A stretch of DNA of 64,000 nucleotides from Devosia beringensis. Its GTDB lineage: Bacteria > Pseudomonadota > Alphaproteobacteria > Rhizobiales > Devosiaceae. Under the pieces are notes generated by a model, which ran no database searches, had not been told where the DNA came from, and was given only the letters and a program-made list of their open reading frames with translations. This document shows positions 10,708 to 19,871 of the stretch, in pieces (within the stretch, counting starts at the first letter, position 1; each line of letters begins with the position of its first letter). The stretch spans positions 3,006,001 through 3,070,000 of the forward strand of contig NZ_CP045422.1 in assembly GCF_014926585.1 (NCBI RefSeq). Direction: 5' to 3'. The translations under genes and the position numbers were made by a program.

Positions 10708-11808
10708 ATGAGCCTGACGACCCCTTTTTACCTGATCGATGAAGCCGCTCTCGCCGCCAACCTGGCGCGGATCGACCTGTTGCGCGCCGCCTCGGGCGCC
10801 AAGTGCCTGCTGGCGCTCAAGGCCTTTGCCACCTGGTCGACCTTTGCCCAGATCGCTCCGCACATGGATGGCACGACCTCGTCCTCGCTCTATGAAGTCC
10901 AGCTCGGCCGCGACAAGTTCGGCGGGGAAACCCACGCCTATTCGGTGGCCTATAGCGATGGCGAGATCGATGCGGTGATTGCCGCGGCCGACAAGATCAT
11001 CTTCAATTCGGTGAGCCAGCTCGAGCGCTTCGGCGCCAAGGCCAGCCATATGCCGATCGGGCTGCGGGTCAATCCGGGTGTCAGCCATTCCCATTTCGAC
11101 CTGGCCGATCCGGCCCGGCCGTTCAGCCGGCTGGGCGAGACCGAGCTGGCCCGCATCGAGGGCGTGATGGACCGCATCAGCGGCTTCATGCTGCACTGCA
11201 ATTGCGAGAATGACTCGGTCGAAGCCTTCTCCGCGTTGCTCGACACGATCGAGGCCCGGCTGGGACACCTGCTGGCGCGGCTCGACTGGGTGAGCCTGGG
11301 CGGGGGCATTGCCTTTACCGCGGACGGTTATCCGATCGAGGTGCTGGCGGCGCGGCTCAAGGCTTTTGCCGACAAATTCGGCGTGCAGGTCTATCTCGAG
11401 CCCGGCGATGCGGTGGTGACCGGCACGACGACGCTCGAGGTCAGCGTGCTCGACGTGATCGAGACCGGCAAGGCCGTGGCGATCGTCGACAGTGCCGTCG
11501 AGGCGCATATGCTTGATCTGCTGATCTATCGCGAGAGCGCCGCCGTATCGCCCGACAGCGGGCCGCACCGCTACCAGATCGCGGGCAAATCGTGCCTCGC
11601 CGGCGACGTGTTCGGCGAGTTTGCCTTCCCGGCGCCGCTGGCAATCGGCGACCGCATATCGCTGCTCGATGCGGGCGGCTATACCATGGTCAAGAAAAAC
11701 TGGTTCAATGGCGTCGGCATGCCTACAATCGCCATCCGTCGCCTCAATGGCACCATCGAGCCCATTCGCGCGTTCGTGTATGCCGATTACGTCGCCAGCC
11801 TCTCCTAG
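10708..11808 (+). CDS. nspC: Carboxynorspermidine/carboxyspermidine decarboxylase
   Basis: 366 aa PLP enzyme of the alanine-racemase-like decarboxylase fold. The PLP lysine is probably Lys38 in LLALKAFATWS. LHCNCEN and the late DAGGYTMVKKNWFNG are family signatures, the latter contributing to the active site of the partner subunit. It decarboxylates carboxy(nor)spermidine to (nor)spermidine. The gene for the preceding step follows 40 bp downstream, giving spermidine synthesis without S-adenosylmethionine decarboxylase. Start ATG 10708 was preferred over the upstream GTG at 10693, which would lie inside the GGAG ribosome site. Confidence 0.92.
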   Translation: MSLTTPFYLIDEAALAANLARIDLLRAASGAKCLLALKAFATWSTFAQIAPHMDGTTSSSLYEVQLGRDKFGGETHAYSVAYSDGEIDAVIAAADKIIFNSVSQLERFGAKASHMPIGLRVNPGVSHSHFDLADPARPFSRLGETELARIEGVMDRISGFMLHCNCENDSVEAFSALLDTIEARLGHLLARLDWVSLGGGIAFTADGYPIEVLAARLKAFADKFGVQVYLEPGDAVVTGTTTLEVSVLDVIETGKAVAIVDSAVEAHMLDLLIYRESAAVSPDSGPHRYQIAGKSCLAGDVFGEFAFPAPLAIGDRISLLDAGGYTMVKKNWFNGVGMPTIAIRRLNGTIEPIRAFVYADYVASLS

Positions 11809-11848
11809 AGGCTGATCTCCTTCCCCTCAAAAAGGTGTTTCGTGCCAA

Positions 11849-13129
11849 TTGAAAAAGAACGTTTTGATAATCGGTGCCGGAGGTGTGGCGCAGGTCGCTG
11901 CTTTTAAGGCCGCCATGCACAATGATGTCCTGGGCGACATCCACATTGCCTCGCGTACGCTGTCCAAAGCCGAGGCGATCATTGCCGGCATCCTGGACAA
12001 GAAGGCGCTCAAGCGCCCCGGTGTCCTCGCCGCGCATCGCCTCGACGCGCTCGACGTGGCCGCCACCATGGCGCTGATCACCCAGACCCGCAGCCAGATC
12101 GTCATCAATGCCGGTTCGGCCTTCCTCAACATGAGCGTGCTCAAGGCCTGCATCGAGACCGGTGCCGCCTATATCGACACGGCCATTCATGAGGAGCAGG
12201 GCAAGGTGTGCGAGACGCCGCCCTGGTATGGCAATTACGAGTGGAAACACCGCGAGGCCTGCGAGCGCAAGGGGGTCACCGCCGTGCTGGGCGCCGGCTT
12301 CGATCCGGGCGTGGTCAATGCCTATGCGGCGCTCGCGGCGCGACATTACTTTGACTCCATTGCCAGCATCGACATCATCGACGTCAATGCGGGCAACCAT
12401 GGGCGCTATTTCGCGACCAATTTTGACCCCGAGATCAATTTCCGCGAATTTACCGGCACGGTCTGGAGCTGGCAGGATAGCCAGTGGACCGCCAATGCCA
12501 TGTTCGAGGTCAGCCGCACGGACGATCTGCCCGTGGTGGGCAGTCACAAGACCTATCTGACTGGCCATGACGAGATTCACTCGCTCTCGGCCAATCTCGA
12601 CGTGCCCGATATCCGCTTCTGGATGGGCTTTGGCGACCACTACATCAATGTCTTTACCGTGCTCAACAAGCTGGGCCTGCTCTCCGAGCAGCCGGTGACC
12701 ACGGCCGAGGGCGTCGAGATCGTGCCGCTCAAGGTGGTCAAGGCGGTCTTGCCCGATCCGGTGTCGCTGGCCCCCGACTATAGCGGCCTGACCTTTATCG
12801 GCGACCTGATCGTGGGCGAGCGCAATGGCCAGGCGGCCGAGCTGCTGATCTACAATATCTGCGACCATGCCGAGACCTATGTCGAGACCAACAGCCAAGC
12901 GATTTCCTATACCGCCGGCGTGCCGGTCGTGGCGGCGGCCATCCTGATCGCCAAGGGCATCTGGGACTGCCACCACATGGCCAATATCGAGGAACTGCCG
13001 CCTGTGCCGTTCATCGAGCTGATCGGCCAGATGGGCCTGCCCACCCGCCTGCGCGACGCCAAGGGCGACCGCGCCTTTGACCCGGCCGAGTTCCGCGTCG
13101 AGCGGCAGAAGGCCAAGACGCGGGCATAG
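11849..13129 (+). CDS. Carboxynorspermidine synthase (saccharopine dehydrogenase family)
   Basis: 426 aa NAD(P)-dependent enzyme. The N-terminal Rossmann motif is VLIIGAGGVAQVAAFKA. The gene lies directly after nspC, so this should be the dehydrogenase that condenses aspartate semialdehyde with a diamine to form carboxy(nor)spermidine. Saccharopine dehydrogenase (lysine metabolism) is the alternative from the fold alone, but the nspC neighbour makes that less likely. The start is TTG with AAGGTG about 12 bases upstream, weaker than its neighbours. A strong terminator ends the two-gene unit. Confidence 0.88.
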   Translation: MKKNVLIIGAGGVAQVAAFKAAMHNDVLGDIHIASRTLSKAEAIIAGILDKKALKRPGVLAAHRLDALDVAATMALITQTRSQIVINAGSAFLNMSVLKACIETGAAYIDTAIHEEQGKVCETPPWYGNYEWKHREACERKGVTAVLGAGFDPGVVNAYAALAARHYFDSIASIDIIDVNAGNHGRYFATNFDPEINFREFTGTVWSWQDSQWTANAMFEVSRTDDLPVVGSHKTYLTGHDEIHSLSANLDVPDIRFWMGFGDHYINVFTVLNKLGLLSEQPVTTAEGVEIVPLKVVKAVLPDPVSLAPDYSGLTFIGDLIVGERNGQAAELLIYNICDHAETYVETNSQAISYTAGVPVVAAAILIAKGIWDCHHMANIEELPPVPFIELIGQMGLPTRLRDAKGDRAFDPAEFRVERQKAKTRA

Positions 13130-13151
13130 GGGCAGGGACGATTGAGGCAAG

Positions 13152-13181
13152 GCGGCCGGGGGTGACCTCGGCCGCTTTTTT
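13152..13181 (+). terminator. Rho-independent terminator after the polyamine genes
   Basis: 7-bp stem GCGGCCG/CGGCCGC (13152-13158 with 13169-13175) followed by six T residues. It separates the polyamine operon from the toxin-antitoxin promoter. Confidence 0.88.
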
Positions 13182-13188
13182 GTTGCAC

Positions 13189-13236
13189 ATTGTATATACG
13201 ATATACTTGAGTTGGCGCGGCGCAAATTGTATATAC
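13189..13236. promoter_or_regulatory. Duplicated operator in the brnTA promoter
   Basis: ATTGTATATAC occurs twice, at 13189-13199 and 13226-13236, 37 bp apart. The first extends into a perfect inverted repeat GTATAT-ACG-ATATAC (13192-13206); the second contains the palindrome GTATATAC. Both are AT-rich in otherwise GC-rich DNA. The second ends 4 bp before the toxin ATG, so it may overlap the initiation region. BrnA-type antitoxins repress their own promoters, so these are the probable binding sites (inference). Confidence 0.7.
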
Positions 13237-13240
13237 AGTC

Positions 13241-13498
13241 ATGGAGATCGAGTTCGACCCATCCAAGGATGCCGTCAACCGCGCCAAGCATGGGATATCG
13301 CTTGGACGAGCCCGAGATCTCGACATGCTGGCGGTGATGCCCGACACTCGGTTTGATTATGGCGAAGCCCGGTTCCGGGCATGGGGCATCATTGATGGTG
13401 CTGTCTATTGCCTCGCGTTCACCACGCGCGGTGATCGGGTTCGCGCCATCAGCTTGAGACGGGCCCATGACAAGGAGGTTAAGCGCTATGTCCGATAA
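13241..13498 (+). CDS. brnT: BrnT-family toxin
   Basis: 85 aa type II toxin with a RelE-like RNase fold. The family signature FDPSKDAVNRAKHGISL is at the N-terminus; RAWGIIDGAVYCLAFTTR and IRAISLRRA form the later beta strands. BrnT toxins inhibit translation by cutting RNA. The ATG lies immediately after the AT-rich operator and has no recognisable ribosome site, so translation may be weak or the mRNA leaderless. It overlaps the antitoxin start by 11 bases and carries that gene's AAGGAGG ribosome site within its own 3' end. Confidence 0.9.
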   Translation: MEIEFDPSKDAVNRAKHGISLGRARDLDMLAVMPDTRFDYGEARFRAWGIIDGAVYCLAFTTRGDRVRAISLRRAHDKEVKRYVR

Positions 13499-13745
13499 GC
13501 CGGAATTTGACGAAGACAACCCGGAATGGACCGCCGCGGACTTCAAACGTGCCCGCCCGCCGCACGAGGTCCTGCCGCCGCACATCCTCAAGGCTTTCCC
13601 CAAGACAAGGGGTCCGCAGGCCGCGGCCAAGAAAGTGCCGGTGTCGATCCGGCTGACTGCCGAAGTCGTCGAGCGGTTCAAAGCCGATGGCCCCGGCTGG
13701 CAATCCCGCATCGACGACGTGCTCAAAAAGGCCGTGGGGCTGTAA
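13488..13745 (+). CDS. brnA: BrnA-family antitoxin
   Basis: 85 aa. The N-terminal half is acidic and probably neutralises the toxin (DKPEFDEDNPEWTAADF). The C-terminal half, PVSIRLTAEVVERFKADG then WQSRIDDVLKKAV, is the ribbon-helix-helix that dimerises and binds the operator. ATG 13488 was chosen because a perfect AAGGAGG lies 9 bases upstream; ATG at 13467 lies before that site. Both partners look intact. The pair lies between the polyamine operon and rsmH, where mraZ is often found. Confidence 0.9.
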   Translation: MSDKPEFDEDNPEWTAADFKRARPPHEVLPPHILKAFPKTRGPQAAAKKVPVSIRLTAEVVERFKADGPGWQSRIDDVLKKAVGL

Positions 13746-13898
13746 GCCCGCGCGGCCCATGCCGTCATGTGTGATGGCCATCTCTCCTCAAATTCCCCGG
13801 CAAACCCCACATGGGAAACAGAATCTTAAGCGTCATGGGTCAAGGTGGGAGGAGTTGACGAGCCGGCTTTGTGTGCCGGTAGCGGAGTAGTGACCTTT

Positions 13899-14897
13899 AT
13901 GGGCAAGCGTTCCATGCCCGAAACCAGTGACCAGAGCGGCCCGCATCGCCCCGTCCTGCTGAACGAGGTGCTGGCTGCCTTTGAGCCGCTGGCCGGCAAG
14001 CGCGTGGTCGACGGCACCTTTGGCGCGGGCGGCTATTCGCGCGCGCTGCTCGAGGCCGGCGCCAGCGTCATTGCCATTGATCGCGACCCCAGTGTGCAGC
14101 CCTTTGCCGATGCGCTGAGTGCTGAATTCGGCGCGCGCTTCACCTTCGTGCCCGGCACGTTTTCCCAGCTCGACAGCCTGGCCGCCGCGCATGGCCCCAT
14201 TGACGGCGTGGTGCTCGATATCGGCGTATCGTCGATGCAGCTCGACCAGGCCGAGCGCGGCTTTTCCTTCATGCGTGACGGGCCGCTCGACATGCGCATG
14301 AGCGGGACCGGCGAGAGCGCCGCCGACCTGGTCAACGGGCTCGAAACCGAGCAGCTGGCCAATCTGCTCTATGCCTTTGGCGAAGAGCGCAAGTCGCGCC
14401 GCATTGCCCAGTTCATCACCGCGGCGCGCGAGACCGCGCCGATCGAGAGCACGCTGGCACTGGCAAAGATCATCGAGAAGGCCATTGGCCGCAAGCCGGG
14501 TGACGCGCATCCGGCGACGCGCTCGTTCCAGGCGCTGCGCATTGCCGTCAATGCCGAGTTCGAGCAGCTGGTCGAGGCTTTGTTTGCCGCCGAGCGCCTG
14601 CTGGGCGAGGGCGGGCGGCTGGTGGTGGTGAGCTTTCATTCGCTGGAAGACCGCATCGTCAAGCGCTTCCTTGACCCCGACAAGGGCGGGCCGGCGCAGT
14701 CGCGTCACCTGCCGCAGGTGGTGGGCGAGGCCCGGCGCTGGATCGAGGTCGGCAAGGCGCGCAAGGCCGGCGAAGCCGAGCTGGGCCGCAATCCGCGGGC
14801 CCGCTCGGCCATCCTGCGCGCCGCGACGCGCTCGGCTGAAGCGGCAAGACCGCTCAGCCTTGAAGGCCTGAGCGTACCGCAGGTGCGGCAGGCATGA
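13899..14897 (+). CDS. rsmH: 16S rRNA (cytosine1402-N4)-methyltransferase
   Basis: 332 aa, first gene of the division/cell-wall cluster here. HRPVLLNEVLAAFEP opens the domain, VVDGTFGAGGYSRALLE is the SAM-binding motif, LDIGVSSMQLDQAERGFSF is the family hallmark, and VVVSFHSLEDRIVKRF ends the catalytic domain. It methylates C1402 of 16S rRNA. ATG 13899 was chosen with GCGGAG 11 bases upstream; ATG 13914 is possible. Two TGGG(T/A) motifs five bases apart (about 13836-13849) resemble part of an MraZ site, but no mraZ gene precedes it. It overlaps ftsL by four bases. Confidence 0.95.
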   Translation: MGKRSMPETSDQSGPHRPVLLNEVLAAFEPLAGKRVVDGTFGAGGYSRALLEAGASVIAIDRDPSVQPFADALSAEFGARFTFVPGTFSQLDSLAAAHGPIDGVVLDIGVSSMQLDQAERGFSFMRDGPLDMRMSGTGESAADLVNGLETEQLANLLYAFGEERKSRRIAQFITAARETAPIESTLALAKIIEKAIGRKPGDAHPATRSFQALRIAVNAEFEQLVEALFAAERLLGEGGRLVVVSFHSLEDRIVKRFLDPDKGGPAQSRHLPQVVGEARRWIEVGKARKAGEAELGRNPRARSAILRAATRSAEAARPLSLEGLSVPQVRQA

Positions 14898-15277
14898 TCC
14901 GCAATCTCAACATCATCCTGATCTTTACCAGCGTGCTGATGCTGTCGGGCGTCTATGGGCTCAAGTTCGCCATCGAGAACACGGCCGGCGAACGCAGCAT
15001 GCTGATCGCCCAGATCGACGAGCAGGAGGGCGCGCTGTCGCTGCTCAAGGCCGACGAGGCCGTGCTCAGCCAGCCCGGCCATATCGATCCGATCGTCAAG
15101 CGGCATGCTTTGGCGCTGGATATTGCGCCGGTGCGGCAGGAGCAGTTCGGCGCCTTTGCCGCCCTGCCGATGCGCCCGGCCAAGCCCAATAGCGCGGCGA
15201 TGGATTCCCTGTTCACCGCGCTTGAGGCCGGTGTCGATCCGATCGATGCCATTCTCGAACTGGAGGGCATTTACTGA
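14894..15277 (+). CDS. ftsL: Cell division protein FtsL
   Basis: 127 aa bitopic membrane protein of the FtsQLB/FtsWI complex. A short N-terminus is followed by one membrane helix (about residues 5-24, LNIILIFTSVLMLSGVYGL) and then a coiled-coil periplasmic region (ENTAGERSMLIAQIDEQEG). The C-terminal 40 residues are less ordered. The assignment depends on size, topology and position between rsmH and ftsI, as FtsL sequences are poorly conserved. Start and stop codons overlap both neighbours, so translation is coupled. Confidence 0.85.
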   Translation: MIRNLNIILIFTSVLMLSGVYGLKFAIENTAGERSMLIAQIDEQEGALSLLKADEAVLSQPGHIDPIVKRHALALDIAPVRQEQFGAFAALPMRPAKPNSAAMDSLFTALEAGVDPIDAILELEGIY

Positions 15278-16986
15278 TGGCAATCACTGCCGAGGGCCAT
15301 GCCCCCACCATTGCGCTCGATGGCGCCCGCAAGGTCCGCGGCAACCTGACCCAGGCGCGTATCCGCTGGATGATCCTGGCGCTGGTGCTGGGCTTTGGCC
15401 TGGTGGGTGCCCGGCTGGTGCAACTCGGCCTCGTCGAAACCGATTCCACCATTGAAGGCCAGGCACGCGACCTGATCACGGCGACACGGCCGCCGATCCT
15501 GGATCGCAACGGGCTGGAAATGGCGGTCGATATACGCGTGCCATCGCTGTTTGCCGAGCCGCGCCGGATCATCGATGTCGAAGAGGCGGTGCGCAAGCTG
15601 CGCACGGTGCTGCCCGACCTCAGCGAGACCTGGCTGCGCAATCGGCTGACCGGCGAGCAGGGCTTTGTCTGGGTGCAGCGCGAGCTCAGCCCGACCATCG
15701 AGGATCGCGTGATGCGGCTGGGCATTCCCGGCATTGATTTCATCACCGAGTCCAAGCGCTTTTACCCGGGCATGAGCGAGGCCAGCCATATCCTGGGCTC
15801 GACCAATATCGACAACCAGGGCATTGCCGGCATCGAGCGGCACATGGATGGCGAGAATGTCGCCCTGCTGCAGGATCTGGGCCTGGCGCGCGGCAATGCG
15901 CTGACGCCGGTCGAGCTCAGCGTCGACATGCGGGTGCAGCATGTGATGCACGAGCAGCTGCTGGACGCCATGACGCGCTATTCGGCGATCGCGGCGGCCG
16001 GGGTGATGGTCGACGTGATGACCGGGGAGGTCATCGCCCTGGCATCGGTGCCCGATTTTGATCCCAATGTGCCGGCCTCGGCGCTGGTCAAGGACAGCTT
16101 CAACCGCATCACCGCCGGCATTTTCGAGCCGGGCTCGATCTTCAAGACGGTGACCATGGCCGGCGCGCTCGACAGCGGCGCGGTCAAGATCAGCGACCAG
16201 TTCGATGCGCGCTTCGGCATCCGCTTCGGCCGCTTCACCATTGACGATTTCCACGGCAAGCACCGGATCCTGGACCTGCCGGAGGTCTACAAGTATTCCT
16301 CCAATATCGGCACGATCCGCGTCATGCAGGCCATGGGCAAGGACAATTTCCGCGCCTTTTTGACCCGCATGGGTTTTGACAGCCGCGTGCCGTTCGAGCT
16401 GCCGGAAATGCGGCTGCCCACCGTGCCCAAGGACCTGTCGGAAGTCGGCGCCGCGACGGCCTCGTTCGGCCACGGCCTGTCGGTATCGCCGCTGCACATG
16501 GTGACGGCCTATGCGGCCTTCGTGAATGGCGGCAATTACATTGCCCCCACGCTCTACAAGCGCGACCTGGCCGAGGCGCAGGCGCTGTATCGGCCGGTGA
16601 TCCGGCCCGAGACCAGCGCCGAGATCCGCTACCTGATGCGGCTCAATGCGCTGGAAGGCTCGGGCTCGCAGATGAACAAGGAAGCCCAGGGCTATCGGGT
16701 CGGCGGCAAGACCGGCACCGCCGAGAAGGTGGTCGATGGCCGCTACTCTTCCAGCAAGGTGACAAATTTCTTTGGCTCAGCTTTTCCTCTTGATAACCCG
16801 CGCTATGCGATGATCATCATGGTGGACGAGCCCAAGGCCGAAAATGAGCAGTCGGGCACCACTGCCGGCTGGAATGCCGGCACAGTAACCGGCCGTATCG
16901 TGCAGCGCGTTGCCCCGATGCTGGGTATTGCCCCTGATTTTGCCGAGGTGCTCGATGAGAACCTCGTTCCGTCCGTTATCCGATAG
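15277..16986 (+). CDS. ftsI: Division-specific penicillin-binding protein 3
   Basis: 569 aa class B PBP, the septal peptidoglycan transpeptidase. It has an N-terminal membrane anchor at about residues 30-52, then a non-catalytic pedestal, then the transpeptidase domain. The three catalytic motifs are visible: Ser287-x-x-Lys290 in GSIFKTVT, SSN at 341-343, and KTG at 478-480 in VGGKTGTAEK. The ATG shares its first base with the last base of the ftsL stop. It works with FtsW, encoded further down. Confidence 0.95.
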   Translation: MAITAEGHAPTIALDGARKVRGNLTQARIRWMILALVLGFGLVGARLVQLGLVETDSTIEGQARDLITATRPPILDRNGLEMAVDIRVPSLFAEPRRIIDVEEAVRKLRTVLPDLSETWLRNRLTGEQGFVWVQRELSPTIEDRVMRLGIPGIDFITESKRFYPGMSEASHILGSTNIDNQGIAGIERHMDGENVALLQDLGLARGNALTPVELSVDMRVQHVMHEQLLDAMTRYSAIAAAGVMVDVMTGEVIALASVPDFDPNVPASALVKDSFNRITAGIFEPGSIFKTVTMAGALDSGAVKISDQFDARFGIRFGRFTIDDFHGKHRILDLPEVYKYSSNIGTIRVMQAMGKDNFRAFLTRMGFDSRVPFELPEMRLPTVPKDLSEVGAATASFGHGLSVSPLHMVTAYAAFVNGGNYIAPTLYKRDLAEAQALYRPVIRPETSAEIRYLMRLNALEGSGSQMNKEAQGYRVGGKTGTAEKVVDGRYSSSKVTNFFGSAFPLDNPRYAMIIMVDEPKAENEQSGTTAGWNAGTVTGRIVQRVAPMLGIAPDFAEVLDENLVPSVIR

Positions 16987-17010
16987 ATCGATCCAGAAGG
17001 GTTTGTCCCC

Positions 17011-18456
17011 GTGTCATTAAGCGTAACGCAACTGCTCGAAGGCTCCGGCGCCAGACCCAAAAAGGGCCTGGGTGCGGTCTTTGGCCTCAACTCGGACAGC
17101 CGGCGCATCGAGCCGGGGGACATCTTCTTTGCGCTGCCCGGCGCCAAGGTGCACGGCAACCAGTTTGTCGCCGAGGCAGTCAGGCGCGGCGCGCTGGCGG
17201 TGATCACCGATATCGCCCCGGCGGGTGATCCGGGCGTGCCCGTCATCATCGTCAAGGATGTGCGCGCTTCCTATGCCCGCGCCGCCTCGCGGGTGTATGA
17301 ACCGCAGCCGGAAATCACGGTGGCGGTCACCGGCACCAATGGCAAGACCTCGGTCGCCTCGTTCGTGCGCCAGATCTGGACCTATGCCGGCGTACCCGGC
17401 GCCAGTATCGGCACGCTGGGCGTGGAGACGGCGACGCGGCTTATCGAAGGCAGCCATACCACGCCGGATTCGCGCACGCTGCACCAGTCGATGCGCGCCC
17501 TCAAGGCCCAGGGCATCGACCATGTGGCCATTGAGGCCTCCAGCCATGGCCTGGACCAGCGCCGGCTCGACGGCATGCATTTTGAAGCCGTGGCCTTCAC
17601 CAATCTCAGCCGCGATCACCTCGATTACCACGCCGACATGGATGAATACCGCAATGCCAAGCTGCGGCTGTTCACCGACCTGCTGGTCGATAGCGGCCCG
17701 GCCGTGGTCAATGTCGATGATCCTGAATATGAGCCCTTCATGTTTGCCGCGCTGGGCGCGGGGGCGACGCTGCTGACCGTGGGCCGCGAAGGCGCCTATA
17801 TCGAAGTGCTCTCGATCAAGCCGGAAGGCTATGGCCAGCGCGTGGAAGTGCGCCATGTCGGCGAGAAGCTGAGCTTTCACCTGCCGCTGACCGGCGAGTT
17901 CCAGGTGTCCAATGCCATTGTTGCAGCGGCTCTGGCCATGTCGACCGGCGTCGACAAGTCCGATGCCTTTCCCGCATTGAGCGAACTGGTCGGCGCCAAG
18001 GGCCGGCTCGAACTGGTGGCCGAGCACAACGGCGCGGCGATCTTTGTGGACTATTCGCACAAGCCGGTGGCGCTGGAATCGGCGCTGGCGGCACTGCGGC
18101 CCTATGCAAAGGGCAAGCTGCGCGTGGTGTTTGGCGCCGGTGGCGACCGCGATACCGGCAAGCGGCCGATCATGGGCGAGGTTGCCGCGCGCATGGCCGA
18201 CGACGTCATCATCACCGATGACAATCCGCGCACCGAAGACCCGGCAGCGATCCGGGCGGCCATCATGGCCGAAGCCAAGGGCGCACGGGAAATCGGCGAT
18301 CGCCGCGAGGCCATTACCACCGCCATCAAATCGCTGCAGAAGGGTGATGTGCTGCTGATCGCCGGCAAGGGCCACGAGGATTACCAGATCATCGGGACCA
18401 CCAAGCATCACTTCTCCGACCATGAGGTCGTGGCCGAGGCAATCAAGGGGAAATAA
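17011..18456 (+). CDS. murE: UDP-MurNAc-tripeptide synthetase (meso-DAP adding)
   Basis: 481 aa cytoplasmic Mur ligase. The ATP site is TGTNGKT at 107-113. The substrate-selecting motif is DNPR at 404-407, which marks enzymes adding meso-diaminopimelate rather than lysine. It starts with GTG, with AGAAGGG upstream, 24 bp after ftsI. The last base of its stop is the first base of murF. Length is usual. Confidence 0.96.
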   Translation: MSLSVTQLLEGSGARPKKGLGAVFGLNSDSRRIEPGDIFFALPGAKVHGNQFVAEAVRRGALAVITDIAPAGDPGVPVIIVKDVRASYARAASRVYEPQPEITVAVTGTNGKTSVASFVRQIWTYAGVPGASIGTLGVETATRLIEGSHTTPDSRTLHQSMRALKAQGIDHVAIEASSHGLDQRRLDGMHFEAVAFTNLSRDHLDYHADMDEYRNAKLRLFTDLLVDSGPAVVNVDDPEYEPFMFAALGAGATLLTVGREGAYIEVLSIKPEGYGQRVEVRHVGEKLSFHLPLTGEFQVSNAIVAAALAMSTGVDKSDAFPALSELVGAKGRLELVAEHNGAAIFVDYSHKPVALESALAALRPYAKGKLRVVFGAGGDRDTGKRPIMGEVAARMADDVIITDDNPRTEDPAAIRAAIMAEAKGAREIGDRREAITTAIKSLQKGDVLLIAGKGHEDYQIIGTTKHHFSDHEVVAEAIKGK

Positions 18457-19844
18457 TGCCGGTACTGTTCACGGTCGACGAGGTTCTGGCCGCTACGCAA
18501 GGCCGGGCCCAAGAACTGGCCGGGACATCGATCGGCTCGATCTCTATCGATTCCCGCGAGCTGGGGCCGGACGCGCTGTTCGTCGCCATCCAGGGTGACC
18601 GCCTTGACGGGCATGATTTCGTGGCCCAGGCATTGGACAATGGCGCCGCGGCGGCGTTGGTCAGCCGGGGCGAGGGGCCGCGGCGCATCCTGGTGGGTGA
18701 TGCGCTTGAGGGCCTGCGCGATCTGGCGCGGGCGGCACGGGCGCGCAGCCGGGCGCTGATCGTGGGTGTCACCGGCAGCGTGGGCAAGACCACGACCAAG
18801 GAAGCGATCCGCACGGTGTTCGAGGCCGCCGCCGAGACGCATGCCTCGATCAAGAGTTTCAACAATCACTGGGGCGTGCCGCTGATGCTGGCGCGCATGC
18901 CCGTCAGCGCGCAGTTCGGCGTGTTCGAAATGGGCATGAGCGGGCCCGATGAAATCCGCCCGCTGGCGCAGCTGGTGCGGCCGCATATTGCCGTCATCAC
19001 CACGGTGGCCGCGGCGCATCTGGAAGCCTTTGGCTCGCTTGAGGGCATTGCCCGGGCCAAGGCGGAAATCTTTGCCGGCATCGAGCCGGGCGGCACGGCC
19101 GTGCTCAATGGCGATCATCCCCAGCTCGGCGTGCTGCTCGAGCAGGCGCGGGCAGATGGTATCAGCAACATCGTGACCTATGGCGAGGCGCGCGGGGTCG
19201 ATTGGCAGATCCTCGAGATCCAGACCGCCGCCGACAAGAGCTTTGCCACCATCGAACACAATGGCGAACGCCATGCTTTGGTGCTCAACGTGCCTGGCCG
19301 GCACATGGTGGCCAATGCGACGGCGGCACTGGCCGTGGCGCATCTGGCCGGGGTGGCGATGGACGTCGCCTTGCGGGCGCTGGCCGGCTTTGGCCTGCAG
19401 GCGGGCAGGGGGCAGCGCCGCCTGCTCGGGCCTGTGGAAAAGCCGCTGCTGCTGATCGATGAAAGTTACAATGCCAATACCGCCTCGATGCGGGCGGCGC
19501 TTGAGGTCTTTGCCGCCCAGAGCGCGCCGGATGGCCGCAAGGTGGTGGTGCTGGGCGACATGCTCGAACTGGGCCCGCAATCGGCCGAACTGCATGCCAG
19601 CCTGCGCGACGCGGTGATGGAAGCGGGGGTCGAGCGGCTCTATCTGGTCGGCCCGGCCATGACGGCGCTGGCCGCTGCCATGGGGCGCGAGCGGGTCACT
19701 GCCCATACGCAAACAGCCGCCGAGATGGCCCCGATCCTGCGCAATGACCTTGCCTATGGGGACGCAGTTATGGTCAAAGGGTCCAACGGCGTGGGGCTGT
19801 CGAGTATCGTCGGACAAATCGCCAAGCGGTTCGAGAGAACCTGA
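18456..19844 (+). CDS. murF: UDP-MurNAc-pentapeptide synthetase
   Basis: 462 aa Mur ligase that adds D-Ala-D-Ala to the UDP-MurNAc-tripeptide. The ATP site is TGSVGKTT at 106-113. The family motif YNANTASMRAAL and VLGDMLELG follow in the C-terminal domain. Its D-Ala-D-Ala substrate is made by the Ddl encoded about 8 kb downstream. Start overlaps murE by one base. Confidence 0.96.
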   Translation: MPVLFTVDEVLAATQGRAQELAGTSIGSISIDSRELGPDALFVAIQGDRLDGHDFVAQALDNGAAAALVSRGEGPRRILVGDALEGLRDLARAARARSRALIVGVTGSVGKTTTKEAIRTVFEAAAETHASIKSFNNHWGVPLMLARMPVSAQFGVFEMGMSGPDEIRPLAQLVRPHIAVITTVAAAHLEAFGSLEGIARAKAEIFAGIEPGGTAVLNGDHPQLGVLLEQARADGISNIVTYGEARGVDWQILEIQTAADKSFATIEHNGERHALVLNVPGRHMVANATAALAVAHLAGVAMDVALRALAGFGLQAGRGQRRLLGPVEKPLLLIDESYNANTASMRAALEVFAAQSAPDGRKVVVLGDMLELGPQSAELHASLRDAVMEAGVERLYLVGPAMTALAAAMGRERVTAHTQTAAEMAPILRNDLAYGDAVMVKGSNGVGLSSIVGQIAKRFERT

Positions 19845-19871
19845 CCCCAGCCAACCAGGACCCTGCCTTTC

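Noticed and set aside
13835-13850. MraZ-box-like TGGGN pair taken as proof of MraZ regulation
   Set aside because: Only two repeats with the right spacing and no mraZ gene in the window; too short to call a site, kept only as a remark.
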